Counted from the first letter of the stretch, positions 44,790 through 54,571 are shown. The stretch: DNA of 64,000 nt from Halanaerobiales bacterium (GCA_016278485.1 JADQBT010000020.1:1-64000), one strand, 5' to 3'. Numbers and translations: made by a program. Notes: generated from the sequence alone by a model not told the origin.

Positions 44790-46233
44790 TAAAAATCAAC
44801 TCCTCACTGTATCTACCTGTAGAATTGATTTCCCAAATCTTCTCAAATTCTTTCGCTACTTCTTTAACAATTTCTGGATTTGGAATCATAATTAAACTGG
44901 TATGTTTTACACCAAAATTATTGATAGAACTTCCTAAAACCCAGCCTATACTATCACCTATTAATATAAATCTATCATGAAATAAAGTATTATTGCTTCT
45001 ATGCACAGATTTACAGACTATATTCTGAAACCTTTCTGGAAACTCATCACTTTTCTCATTAAATTCTTCTCTCAAACTATTGATCTTATCTTGGGAATGT
45101 AATGAATTTAAAATTTTAACTCTGACATTCAAATCTTTAATATTGGCTAATATATCAACTGCTGCAACATCAAAATATGGATCCCAAATTCTAATAATTG
45201 AATCCGCATCTGCTTTATTTAAAATTTCTTCAAGATCTTCTTTTGCTTTATCAGAAGTCAGCTGAAGGTTATTAAGATCTGGTGTATAAAAAACAAATTC
45301 TTTTCTCTGCTCTAGCTCTTTTTTTTCATTACGAACTTCTCTAATTATCTGGAGATCTTCCCAGTTGAATTCATTATTATTAATATTATGCTTTTCACTA
45401 TTCACATAATTTTTCCCTTTTCGTTTTCCTCTCACCACACCAAGATTAAGTGTAATACCTTTCAAAAAGTTAGTTTTTCTTTCTGAATATACACAGGTAT
45501 TATTTTTATAAATTTTTACCCTGCTCGCGCTTATAGGAGAACTTAATTTTGACTTATAAACTGGAGAATCAAAATTATCCAATCTATTTATGACATACTC
45601 ATCTCCATCCCAGGCTTCAAGTGATAATTTATATTCATTAAAATTATTTTTTATATTTGTTTTTATGTAAATAGACTTGTCGTCTCGGCTAAATAATGTC
45701 TTAACTCTAATATTTTCAGGTAGAAAAAAAATAATGTTCCCTATTCTATCTGACCATTCATTTAAATTTAGTCCAATTTCCCTTTCTATAATTTCATTAA
45801 TTTTATTTTTTTCTTCAAAATTTAAATTATTTAATATTTTTTTATCAATATCCCAAAATTCTTTTATATTATAGGAATAATCTTTTTTGGGCAATAAAGG
45901 TCTGGAGACATCTTCTTTATTCTTAAAAATCAATGGTCTCTCTATTAATTCAACCATTATTTCATGTGAAGACGATTTATCAATAATTTTTCCATCTTTT
46001 ATTTCTTTATAAACATTCTCCACATCTGAAACATTAACCTCTTTAGTCCAATATGCCAAACTATATTGATCTGAAATAGATTCAATAAATTTATCCTGCC
46101 AACCATTTTTTAACTGTTTTTCATTTAAAAATTCTCCTTCTAAAAAATAAAAAAATATTTCTCCATTATCTACTAAAAAAAATAATTTGAGTATTAATTT
46201 TTTATACTGTTTAGCTTTTTTAATAAACTTCAT
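44776..46233 (-). CDS. Phospholipase-D-like nuclease-fold protein, first gene of a two-gene system
   Basis: The 485-residue protein has a C-terminal PLD-like region. ADSIIRIWDPYFDVAAVDIL begins the fold near residue 340, and LFHDRFILIGDSIGWVLGSS near 418 is an HKD-like motif in which Lys is replaced by Arg (H-D-R). A GSSINNFG loop follows, as in PLD nucleases. Only one such motif is present, so a dimer would be needed for an active site. The N-terminal 300 residues are unassigned. I chose the ATG at 46233, which has GGAAGG eight bases ahead, over the one at 46272. Confidence 0.6.
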   Translation of the reverse strand: MKFIKKAKQYKKLILKLFFLVDNGEIFFYFLEGEFLNEKQLKNGWQDKFIESISDQYSLAYWTKEVNVSDVENVYKEIKDGKIIDKSSSHEIMVELIERPLIFKNKEDVSRPLLPKKDYSYNIKEFWDIDKKILNNLNFEEKNKINEIIEREIGLNLNEWSDRIGNIIFFLPENIRVKTLFSRDDKSIYIKTNIKNNFNEYKLSLEAWDGDEYVINRLDNFDSPVYKSKLSSPISASRVKIYKNNTCVYSERKTNFLKGITLNLGVVRGKRKGKNYVNSEKHNINNNEFNWEDLQIIREVRNEKKELEQRKEFVFYTPDLNNLQLTSDKAKEDLEEILNKADADSIIRIWDPYFDVAAVDILANIKDLNVRVKILNSLHSQDKINSLREEFNEKSDEFPERFQNIVCKSVHRSNNTLFHDRFILIGDSIGWVLGSSINNFGVKHTSLIMIPNPEIVKEVAKEFEKIWEINSTGRYSEELIFNGSL

Positions 46234-46272
46234 TTTGAATTTCCTTCCAGTAGAGAATTTTACATGTATCAA

Positions 46273-46521
46273 ATAAAATAGGGTTATTTATGTCTTTATT
46301 TTGAGGTTCTGTAATATTTGTCATTGATGACTCCCCTAAAAATTACTTAATTTAATTTTTATTAAAAAATTTCAAATAATTTAACCCCTCTTTTTAATAG
46401 ACTTAGCCACATCAATATATTGACAAAATAAATAGTATTTTTTAAGTATAGAAAGAATTAAATTAGTTTGTTAGTTATTTCTTTAATCTATCTATTTATT
46501 TTTGAAATCTCAATGAACGAT
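46273..46521. other. Intergenic region
   Basis: This AT-rich gap separates the PLD-like operon from abiH. It must hold the promoter of the PLD-like operon. I see no gene, repeat or clear hairpin in it. Confidence 0.4.
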
Positions 46522-47514
46522 TTAAGTTAATATTCTAAAAAGATCTACATTCGAACTTAAAATATTCATCTCTGACACAAATTGCTTTATTCGTTTTAAA
46601 TCTCCAGAACTATACCAGCTGATATGCCAATTCATGGCTGCAACATTCTGATTATGCCTAATTATTTCTTTAAAGTAGGGATAATCTACCTGTGAAAGAG
46701 AATGGCCTATAACAACTACATTTTCTAAGTACCTGAAATTCTCAAATTTATCTTTATTATCTTTAATCACATCAGCAGACTTCTTGGTGGTAGCATCATA
46801 ATATTTAATCAAACCATAACCTGCCGTTTCACGTAAATCATATTCTGTTTGATTTTTTATTTTTGAAGATTTTCCACCAAATTTCCCTGTATTATCTTTT
46901 CTATGAAATTCAGATTCAGGTACATGCCCTAGAATCAGTTTTTTGTTTTTGTCTCTTCTATCTCCATGAATATACCAGATATTCTTTCTGGGTATTCCGT
47001 ATATTGTCTCTAAAAATTCAGTGTAATTGAAATTTATGAATTTGGATTCATTGCTTAAAATATCTACAAGAGGTTTTGCAGAATTGGATATTTTTAAAGT
47101 AGATATCCATTCCTTAAATTGCTTCTGCAACTCTCTCACAATTGTTTGTGCAGGTTCAATAGCAGCCTCAGCCGCCGCAAAAAAATCTGCTGCAGAAAAA
47201 TCATCATCAAATTGATCTTTCACATCAAAAATATCCATCATATCATTGGTTGTCCCTAGCATAGCATCATCATCTATATAAGCGAGACTTTCTTCAAAAT
47301 CTGCCCACAGATCATCTCTTTTGATGTAATTCTCCAGGACATTTCTAAGTCTATTATTCCTTCCCAGAAAATCCCTAAAATTATAATAACTTGATGGAAC
47401 TTCATGCATCAAGTCAAATCCATTGCCTATAATAAAAAGTGAAATTTTAGGGTTTATCAAAGATATTTCTGAGTTTTCTATCTGACTAAATGGTAGATAT
47501 GTATTCTCTGCCAC
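46522..47514 (-). CDS. abiH: AbiH-family abortive infection protein
   Basis: The 330-residue protein has the AbiH layout: FIIGNGFDLMHEVPSSYYNF near residue 27, SKFINFNYTEFLETIYG near 155, WYIHGDRRDKNKKLILGHV near 180 and VVIGHSLSQVDYPYF near 270. AbiH was found as a lactococcal abortive infection factor of unknown mechanism. The order G-N-G-F-D, N-Y-T, I-H-G and G-H-S-L echoes SIR2-like NADases, as in the neighbouring gene. It may share a transcript with the SIR2-like gene 136 bases upstream. Confidence 0.85.
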   Translation of the reverse strand: MAENTYLPFSQIENSEISLINPKISLFIIGNGFDLMHEVPSSYYNFRDFLGRNNRLRNVLENYIKRDDLWADFEESLAYIDDDAMLGTTNDMMDIFDVKDQFDDDFSAADFFAAAEAAIEPAQTIVRELQKQFKEWISTLKISNSAKPLVDILSNESKFINFNYTEFLETIYGIPRKNIWYIHGDRRDKNKKLILGHVPESEFHRKDNTGKFGGKSSKIKNQTEYDLRETAGYGLIKYYDATTKKSADVIKDNKDKFENFRYLENVVVIGHSLSQVDYPYFKEIIRHNQNVAAMNWHISWYSSGDLKRIKQFVSEMNILSSNVDLFRILT

Positions 47515-47650
47515 ATTTTCTCCCTCTTTTCCTATATAGCATGATCAAATATTAATAAAACAGTATTTTTTGCCACGCAAGTTGACCACAGCCTGAATTC
47601 GACCATAAAATCTGACATATAATAAAAGTCAACTCAACCATTTATACCTT

Positions 47651-49252
47651 TCATCTCTCCACCCAATTATTCGGAAATACTTCTTTAGGATATAACAACT
47701 TTTTTACCCTTGCTTTACTGGCATTTGTTCCACTCTTATCCATAAAAACAGCCGGGATACCACAAGCATAGCCCCTAACATTATTTCTTCCAAATATATC
47801 AAAAGCCGTTTTAACTACTTCAGCAAAGGAAGAATTTGCATTCTGATCTAAAAACTCGTCTAGTTCTCTACCTTTAAGCCATTTATTAGGAGCATCGGCA
47901 ATCCGTCCTGTTGCCACTGAACAGTAAGGTATATTTCCCTGTTCACTATATTTTTTCCTGGCAGCTAAAAGACTCCTGTAAATAACATCATCTTCTGGAA
48001 GACTATATCCGAATAATAATATGTGTTTAGCTCCCTCAATAGCTACCCGCATATCTCTTTGAATCTCTTCGATAAAAGAAGAGTGATTTAATTTAAAACT
48101 ACTCTGCATAATCATTGGAATATCAACAACTGAAGTTAATTTGCCGCAATACTGACACTGTAAACTATCCAGCAAACCAGCATCAAACTCATCTGATTCT
48201 TCTTTTGATCTGGGTTGAGAAAATGATAATTTTTTTAATAATTGAGGTGGAAATAAACTCTCAGAATAAATATCCCATTCATTACCCAAATAAGAAGTTA
48301 ACTTACCACAATTAGGACAATTTCTCCAATTTAGTGAGCCATGAGGAAAATAATATTTACCAACTCTAACCCTTCTATTCTGATATTCAGGATCATTGAG
48401 CCGCTGAACCACAGTTTCATTTAAAGGGTACCATATTTTCTGATCTTTAGTATCAAATGCTCTCACTCCCAGAAAATGTGCCATATCATTAAATAATTTT
48501 AGTTTAACTCCAGGTTTTCCTATTCTAATTGGAGAGTCATTTTTCTTTTTATGAGCATTAAAAATATACCATAAAAATAAGGGATCCCAATTCATTGAGA
48601 TTATTGCATAACTGAATAAATAAAATCTTCTTGTATTTAAACTATAATTTTTACTGCTATAATATTTTCCTTCTTCCTGCATCAGCTCAGCAAGAATATC
48701 AGCAAATTGAGCATATTTTTTTATCGTACTTATGTTATTTTTTAATACTAGCTGATATTTATAAGAGAAAATTAAATTTATTAATAACTTAAGCGTATTT
48801 TTAGCTTTTTTAAGTTTATTTAAATCAATAAATTCTTTATCCCCATCGTTATTGGGTATATGGAAGCCCTGCCCATTGTTTAAATGTAGATCAATAACAT
48901 TAAATAAATCTAAAAGTTTAAAATCATTTTCACTATTACCTGGGCATATTGAAATTAAAGATTCTAAAGTATTCCAGCTGTAATTGTTTTTTAAATTCCT
49001 TATGTATTTATCATTCTTATTACTGTTTTCAATATCATTTAGCTGCTGAAAAAGATCCAGTATCTCCTTTTGAAAGGTCTTATCTTGAAATACTGATCTA
49101 ACTCTGGAAGACAAATCACCATCGGAACTGCTTAATTTATACAGTAATTGTGCAATTTTTCCGGTTGTGGGCATTCCCAGTGCTGCTGATGCACCTGATC
49201 CTAAAAAAATAAGTGTTTCTGGCCAGATAGGATTATAACTTTCTATAGTCAT
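47651..49252 (-). CDS. SIR2-like domain protein
   Basis: The 533-residue protein starts with the NAD-binding LIFLGSGASAALGMPTTGKI. It continues with a central ISMNWDPLFLWYIF (the N-W-D equivalent of the SIR2 asparagine-aspartate), FPHGSLNW near residue 302 with the catalytic-type His, two Cys pairs CPNC and CQYC near 309 and 367, and HILLFGYSLPEDD near 420. SIR2-like proteins in defence islands degrade NAD during infection. The ATG overlaps the stop of the 135-residue gene upstream (TAATG), so they are co-translated. Confidence 0.85.
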   Translation of the reverse strand: MTIESYNPIWPETLIFLGSGASAALGMPTTGKIAQLLYKLSSSDGDLSSRVRSVFQDKTFQKEILDLFQQLNDIENSNKNDKYIRNLKNNYSWNTLESLISICPGNSENDFKLLDLFNVIDLHLNNGQGFHIPNNDGDKEFIDLNKLKKAKNTLKLLINLIFSYKYQLVLKNNISTIKKYAQFADILAELMQEEGKYYSSKNYSLNTRRFYLFSYAIISMNWDPLFLWYIFNAHKKKNDSPIRIGKPGVKLKLFNDMAHFLGVRAFDTKDQKIWYPLNETVVQRLNDPEYQNRRVRVGKYYFPHGSLNWRNCPNCGKLTSYLGNEWDIYSESLFPPQLLKKLSFSQPRSKEESDEFDAGLLDSLQCQYCGKLTSVVDIPMIMQSSFKLNHSSFIEEIQRDMRVAIEGAKHILLFGYSLPEDDVIYRSLLAARKKYSEQGNIPYCSVATGRIADAPNKWLKGRELDEFLDQNANSSFAEVVKTAFDIFGRNNVRGYACGIPAVFMDKSGTNASKARVKKLLYPKEVFPNNWVER

Positions 49253-49659
49253 TAAGAATCACTTAAGACCATAATAGTTTTAAGTACAATTGTGCAGTAG
49301 TTATTAACAGAAAATTTCTGTTTTTTATCTACACCGTGATCTTCACAATCTTTTGGAGTGTTATTTTTCCAGGTTATTTCAACCTCTATTTCAACTACTT
49401 TATTTTGTTCAAAAGCTATTTTTATTAAGTTTTTTAATCCTTGAATTTTAGAAGGAACTTTAATTTTAACTGAAGTATCTACTAAATATGAATCCAGACA
49501 TTTTTTATCGTTTCCAATGTCTTTATAAAAAACAGTATAAATATTATTTTTAATCTTCGCTGAATAATCATTTATTGGGTTAAGATTAAAATAAAAATCT
49601 TTATGCTTATCAAAAGCTAAATTTGAAATGGTTCCTTTAGTTTTATAATTAACTGACAT
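49252..49659 (-). CDS. Unknown small protein coupled to the SIR2-like gene
   Basis: This 135-residue, beta-rich, basic protein has no recognisable motif. A good ribosome binding site (AAGGAGATATAAT) precedes the ATG. Its TAA overlaps the ATG of the SIR2-like gene, which indicates linked function, perhaps as a sensor or inhibitor of the NADase. Confidence 0.5.
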   Translation of the reverse strand: MSVNYKTKGTISNLAFDKHKDFYFNLNPINDYSAKIKNNIYTVFYKDIGNDKKCLDSYLVDTSVKIKVPSKIQGLKNLIKIAFEQNKVVEIEVEITWKNNTPKDCEDHGVDKKQKFSVNNYCTIVLKTIMVLSDS

Positions 49660-49678
49660 ATTATATCTCCTTTTTGGG

Positions 49679-49810
49679 TTAAGTCAAATCTAAGCTCAAA
49701 TTCAGTTCATATTTCAAAACCTTTTTGCAAAAATTTTGCCAGCATTTTTGCATCTCTACATTCTCAGGCAATCTAGAGATTATAATAACTGATGCTGCCA
49801 TATTAGCCAT
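49679..49810 (-). pseudogene. AbiEii-type toxin remnant (copy 2, internal deletion)
   Basis: Directly after abiEi copy 2, with overlapping TAATG, a 43-codon frame begins MANMAASVI as in AbiEii. It jumps to SRLPENVEMQKCWQNFCKKV, which looks like the C-terminal end of AbiEii/AbiGii-type toxins. The catalytic middle is gone. Together with copy 1 this means that no complete AbiE toxin exists in the window. Confidence 0.65.
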
Positions 49811-50406
49811 TACAACCACACCCCCAGATATGTCTGCAACTTATTCTGAATTTTGAATTTCTCGCCATATTCCAGTAATCTCCTAGTATTTTTATTTCTG
49901 TCATTCACATAACGCTGTATAGCATTACTAACAACTTCTCTTTCTAATTTATTTTCATATCGTAAAACATCGCAAATAGTCCGATCACGATTAAATATTT
50001 TAACTGTTACACCTGCAACTTGAATTGAATCTACTCCTATTTCTAGAATGTTGGGTTTAAGATAAAAAGGTTCTACAAGAGGATAATCAATTTTATATTT
50101 GCTCTTTGCACTATTTCGATCAACTGCTATTTGCCATGCTGATGGTATTCTATCTGTATAATCATAATGTAAAAGTGCACTTTCTAGAAATATAACTGCC
50201 TGAGGAAATAATCTTGCGATAATTGCCTCTTCTGGGAAAGTAGACCCCAATAATTCATAATAACCATGCTTTATCCGACTTATAATATTATCTTCTATAA
50301 GTTTATTGATCTGCCGGCTTGAAAAACCGATATCATTTAGTTCGGATGTTCTTAAAATACCGCCATGCTTATTAAATTCTTTATAAAGTTTATCAAACTT
50401 ATTCAT
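49810..50406 (-). CDS. abiEi: AbiEi-type antitoxin and autorepressor (copy 2)
   Basis: This is a 198-residue AbiEi protein with the winged helix FNKHGGILRTSELNDIGFSS and the antitoxin domain DRTICDVLRYENKLEREVV. It is the same length as copy 1 at 4977, with only scattered substitutions, most of them in the N-terminal half and the last 30 residues. The operator upstream is partly decayed: ACGCATTGAT is kept but the second arm reads CTGCAAAT instead of CTGCGTAT. The toxin downstream is deleted. Confidence 0.88.
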   Translation of the reverse strand: MNKFDKLYKEFNKHGGILRTSELNDIGFSSRQINKLIEDNIISRIKHGYYELLGSTFPEEAIIARLFPQAVIFLESALLHYDYTDRIPSAWQIAVDRNSAKSKYKIDYPLVEPFYLKPNILEIGVDSIQVAGVTVKIFNRDRTICDVLRYENKLEREVVSNAIQRYVNDRNKNTRRLLEYGEKFKIQNKLQTYLGVWL

Positions 50407-50450
50407 AATCGCACCTCAATGTACGCATTGATGTTCGCACTGCAAATAAT

Positions 50451-50647
50451 TTAATGTAATTTTACCATTGACCAGAAATTTGGTTCTTTTGCTACTCTTT
50501 TTTGAAGTTTTATCATTGCTTTATCAATATTGCTGCAAGCCACACTAATCATATCTGAACGAAGCTCATATCTTCCAGTTGTATTTAGAAGATCATTATC
50601 CAGTTCTTCTTCGGTCGCTTTGCACGTGGAAGCACACCGAATATCAG
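50451..50647 (-). pseudogene. C-terminal gene fragment of unknown family
   Basis: The minus strand keeps an uninterrupted frame ending with the TAA at 50451. It reads EELDNDLLNTTGRYELRSDM, then SNIDKAMIKLQKRVAKEPNF before the end. Upstream it runs into the end of the membrane-protein gene in another frame. It looks like the C-terminal piece of a lost gene between abiEi copy 2 and the membrane protein. No family is recognised. Confidence 0.4.
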
Positions 50648-51385
50648 TTACTTCAAAATATCCATTAAAGACAACATGTTGAAGAAAATTGCTTTTTCTA
50701 TAATGTTTTTCAGTGAATCAGGGGCTTCATCATAAAGTGTGTCCCCCTCCCCCTTATTAATTCTAACATGTCGTTTTGCTTCTTTTTTCAAAAACTTCAT
50801 AAGGGTTGGATGTTCAGTAAGCGTTGCATCAACAGATTCATCATCTATCAATCCCATAAAAACATCAAGCAAGCCAATCCATATAATTTTAACCACATCA
50901 TTATATTCATAGAGAATATTATCTATCTCTTCAACTTCTGCTTGATAGAGATAATCTCTATTATTAAGTACTTCCCTCAGACAAGGAATAATCGTATTAA
51001 GGTGGCAGAAAACCGCACATACTCTTCCACTACCTAATTCAGATGCGTATTTATTATTCGTCTTTATAATTGATTCAACATTAATTTCATAGCTGGCAAT
51101 GATCCTGAAATATTTTCTTAACTCTCGCTGCCGTTTAACATTAAAACGATAATTATTGTATAATTCCATCATGATAGATATCAAAAGAGAAGTTGTGATT
51201 CCAGTCAAAATTGCTAATAAGACCTGATATGATTTTGTATTCTCATCCAGGTTTAGAATTATAAATGCTAATAACGCTGAAGCTATCATCAAAAATATGA
51301 AGCTAACTGTCACTGGTGTTATTGGTCGGAAGAGGAAACTGACTCTATATATTAAATTTTTGAATTTAATTTTTATTTTATTCAT
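50648..51385 (-). CDS. Two-helix membrane protein of unknown role
   Basis: This 245-residue protein has two N-terminal transmembrane helices (about residues 22-45 and 55-75) and a helical cytoplasmic domain of 170 residues (RQRELRKYFRIIASYEINVE onward). It follows the reverse transcriptase-nitrilase gene by 131 bases and may share its transcript. It could be an accessory effector, but DRT1-type systems are usually reported as single genes. No family name is recognised. Confidence 0.5.
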   Translation of the reverse strand: MNKIKIKFKNLIYRVSFLFRPITPVTVSFIFLMIASALLAFIILNLDENTKSYQVLLAILTGITTSLLISIMMELYNNYRFNVKRQRELRKYFRIIASYEINVESIIKTNNKYASELGSGRVCAVFCHLNTIIPCLREVLNNRDYLYQAEVEEIDNILYEYNDVVKIIWIGLLDVFMGLIDDESVDATLTEHPTLMKFLKKEAKRHVRINKGEGDTLYDEAPDSLKNIIEKAIFFNMLSLMDILK

Positions 51386-51515
51386 GCCCTAGCATCCCTT
51401 CATCTTTAAAATCACATGGTGAATCGAGTCTTTTTCTTTCAGCCAGTCTTTCACCCTTTTTCTTAATTCTCATCAATTACAAAATTATCCTTGAAACAAA
51501 TAATCAGCTATACGC

Positions 51516-54410
51516 CTATTTTCTATCATCTTCTTTTATTAGCCCTAACCGCCTTTTTACATCTTCTCTATCAAAATTAGGTGGTGTTAGTTTGAATTTT
51601 GCTTTATCATTTTCCTGCAATGAATGTTCTTTGATTTGAAATTTTCGCAATTCCTTTACATTAATATCTCCTACCAAAACGGTACTATTATTCCCGCCTT
51701 TTAATTTTAAAATATCCTTTATTTCTGTTTTAGAAGGTTTAGTTATCCTTGAATCTCCGTATATTGAGTTATTTACCTGAACAAAATAACAATGTACATC
51801 CCTGGCTACTGAATCAATTATATTTGAAAAATAATTAATATCTTTATTCATTACAGAGGCTACTAATAAATCAACTTTTGATTTAAATAATGAACGGTGC
51901 TTTATATCAGCCAACTCGTAACAATTATAACAAGAAAAATAAACTCCTTTCCAAACGAATAAATCATAATAAGCCCGGTCAAATTCTGGAGTTTTAAAAC
52001 TATATCCATTTATCAACTTTTTTTCGGCAGGGGAATAATGATTTTTCACTCTCACCTTTATTAAGGATTGTTTGTAATCATTAGATTTAAATGGTAAAAT
52101 TGTTGTTATTAAATTATAAGAAATATTATTTTGATCTGTTAAATGTTCTAATCCAAATACCAGAGCTATTTGATGCTTTCTAGAGTAATTAGAAAGTAAA
52201 GGAAGCCACGAAAAGGGTACTGAAACTTCCGGAAGAATAAATAAATCTACTCTTTCTTTATATGCCATATTTAAAATTTTAAATAATTTTTGTGCTCTAC
52301 TAAAACTTAGATCAGGTCTTCTTAAAATGCTATCTTCAATATTTTTAGGATCAATCCTTATATTGGCAATGCCTACTTTCATATTATTTATTTTTTCTTT
52401 TGAATTTACCACTAACTTTTCAACTGAAATGTTTTCTTTTTTGAATTTATCATTTACCTCAAAATATTCCTTTATTAGTTCATCTTTATTTATTTTAAAA
52501 TATCCAATTTCAGAATTAATTGTATAAAATTGTTCAAAAACCTTTTTTAAATATTTAAAAAAAGTACTATTACTATTATTATCTCGGCTGAATAGTTTCT
52601 TGAAAATATAATAATTAGTTACATCATCTAATTTAACAAACCTGGGTGAGTACTTTATAGTTTTGTCATCAATCTTAATGTCTTTTTCGTCAAAATTAAA
52701 ATATCCGATTTGTAAAAAGTTAAAATCTTTTTGTTTTCTCATTTCCGTATAATTTAATAAGGGATAAAAAACATAATGATGTCTAATCAAATTTGATTTT
52801 CTAAAATTCATCATTAAATAATCATCAAAGTTTAACTTACCCTCACTATTTGTAATTTCGTATTTGGAACATTGATTGAAAAAATTAATATTTAAGGAAA
52901 GAGGCATTGAAGCAGCTATCATCACATACTCTCTTAAGCTATCTTTTATTTCTTCTTCGAATTCAACTTTGTCAATTAATGTTAATATATAATTATAAAA
53001 TTTAACAAACTGTTTATTTAAATTTTTTAATACAAAATAAGTAAATATTCTTTCCCATAATGTATGGAATTCCAAACATACTCTACCTTTAAAAAATTTT
53101 AAGATTTGTTGAGAAGTTTTCTCAGCATCTCTACTGTCTTCATTCCATAATCGACTTGCAAATATTTTTCTCGCAAGGTATACTGATGCTTTATATTTAT
53201 TTTCTTTAAACTCTTCGATGCTTCTTAATTTATTAAAAGAATCAGAATAAACAATAGAATATGCTTGATGTTTAAATTCATTATCTACCCGATAATTCTC
53301 TGGCAATAAACGAAAAGCACTGGCATTCTTACGAATATTCTCTTCAAATATTTCCAGAACAGCATCAGAGTTATCTGCATTAAAGTGATATATCTTAAAT
53401 TTTTCTTCAGAAATATAAAGTTTATTTGGGTATAGAGAAAGTTTGTAATTTTCTGTTTTCTCATCTTCATTTTCATTTTCGAATATATTAGTTTCTTTAA
53501 AATACTTCTCTATAATTTCTTCAGAAGCAGATTTTTTTGAATTGAACTTAGGATTAGAAATTACTATTAATATATCATCAACATAGCGACCATAGTGGAT
53601 GGGATTTAATTTATTTTCAACTTCTTCGTCAAATTTTTGTAAATACCAGTTTGCTAAGACAGCAGAAGATAGTAATCCAATTGGAAGAATATTATTTTTG
53701 TTATTTTTAATTTTACCACTATAGATTAGATGAATTTTTTCCAACAAACAAGTTAATATTCCACAATTATTTGCATTTAACTCTTTTTTCAAGTTCTCAA
53801 ATGAAATGTTTACTGAATGATAAAAGTCTTTAATATCGAGACTAATGATTGCAACATTATTTCCATTATCTAATACTGATCTGGTGGCCTTAATTGCATT
53901 GTCTCGCCATGCTTGATATTGAATAAAATACGGTTTAAATAATCTTAAGCCATTTTTGATCTCCCCAGTAGAACTATTAGTTTCCAATATATATCCATAG
54001 GAATTTGAGTTAAAATTCTTGGCTAATTTATATCCTGACTTCATGATCCATAAAACAGATATAATATGTAGTTGAACCGGGGTGTTAATAAATTTTGTAG
54101 CTTTTGATATCTTATATTTATTTTGTTCAACATCATTAGAAATAAAATTTTCATTCCTACGTTTTTTTTCAATTTTTTTCGGCAATAAATTGTAATTTAT
54201 TTCATTAAGGAGTCGGTTGAAATATTCTTTTGCCTTGCTATCCCCATAATTATTTAAATGTAATTTTAATTTTTTTAATTCCTCGTCAATATTATGACAC
54301 TCAAATTCAGCCAGTTTTCTTCTTAAAAAATTTAGCGTAGTATCATAATATACATAAGACTTTAATTTTCGATAAGCAGTTTCAATTTCAGGCAAAGAAA
54401 TTTTCAACAT
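51516..54410 (-). CDS. DRT1-type reverse transcriptase fused to nitrilase
   Basis: The 964-residue protein joins a reverse transcriptase to a C-terminal nitrilase domain. RT motif A is IISLDIKDFYHSV (near residue 187), motif B is LPIGLLSSAVLANWYLQ, and motif C is GRYVDDILIVIS with YVDD near 275. The nitrilase (from about residue 675) keeps a Glu-Lys-Cys triad in FILPEVSVPFSW, KVRVKNHYSPAEKK and YFSCYNCYELAD. This architecture defines the defence-associated reverse transcriptase type 1 (UG1) and the related UG5 group. The start is set at the ATG at 54410 (MLKISLPEIET), where homology should begin; the frame extends upstream to 54464. How the nitrilase contributes to defence is not known. Confidence 0.9.
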   Translation of the reverse strand: MLKISLPEIETAYRKLKSYVYYDTTLNFLRRKLAEFECHNIDEELKKLKLHLNNYGDSKAKEYFNRLLNEINYNLLPKKIEKKRRNENFISNDVEQNKYKISKATKFINTPVQLHIISVLWIMKSGYKLAKNFNSNSYGYILETNSSTGEIKNGLRLFKPYFIQYQAWRDNAIKATRSVLDNGNNVAIISLDIKDFYHSVNISFENLKKELNANNCGILTCLLEKIHLIYSGKIKNNKNNILPIGLLSSAVLANWYLQKFDEEVENKLNPIHYGRYVDDILIVISNPKFNSKKSASEEIIEKYFKETNIFENENEDEKTENYKLSLYPNKLYISEEKFKIYHFNADNSDAVLEIFEENIRKNASAFRLLPENYRVDNEFKHQAYSIVYSDSFNKLRSIEEFKENKYKASVYLARKIFASRLWNEDSRDAEKTSQQILKFFKGRVCLEFHTLWERIFTYFVLKNLNKQFVKFYNYILTLIDKVEFEEEIKDSLREYVMIAASMPLSLNINFFNQCSKYEITNSEGKLNFDDYLMMNFRKSNLIRHHYVFYPLLNYTEMRKQKDFNFLQIGYFNFDEKDIKIDDKTIKYSPRFVKLDDVTNYYIFKKLFSRDNNSNSTFFKYLKKVFEQFYTINSEIGYFKINKDELIKEYFEVNDKFKKENISVEKLVVNSKEKINNMKVGIANIRIDPKNIEDSILRRPDLSFSRAQKLFKILNMAYKERVDLFILPEVSVPFSWLPLLSNYSRKHQIALVFGLEHLTDQNNISYNLITTILPFKSNDYKQSLIKVRVKNHYSPAEKKLINGYSFKTPEFDRAYYDLFVWKGVYFSCYNCYELADIKHRSLFKSKVDLLVASVMNKDINYFSNIIDSVARDVHCYFVQVNNSIYGDSRITKPSKTEIKDILKLKGGNNSTVLVGDINVKELRKFQIKEHSLQENDKAKFKLTPPNFDREDVKRRLGLIKEDDRK

Positions 54411-54491
54411 AATCACCCAATTCTTTACTTTTTTTCTTATATAATAATAATTTTCAATAAACATACAAGCAATCCTGCAAATATAGTAAAA

Positions 54492-54520
54492 AATCCTGCC
54501 AGAATTATTCCAGCAGGATT
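54492..54520 (-). terminator. Dispersed hairpin terminator (AATCCTGC type)
   Basis: The arms AATCCTGC (54492-54499) and GCAGGATT (54513-54520) are followed on the minus strand by TTTTTTACT. It ends the operon at 54572-55994. The bases just after it (54525-54570) are a short remnant of the USP-like gene 3' end. Confidence 0.7.
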
Positions 54521-54571
54521 GATAAATAACTATTTAATTTTTCCAGTTCAGCAGAATTTAAAAGTTCAGTT

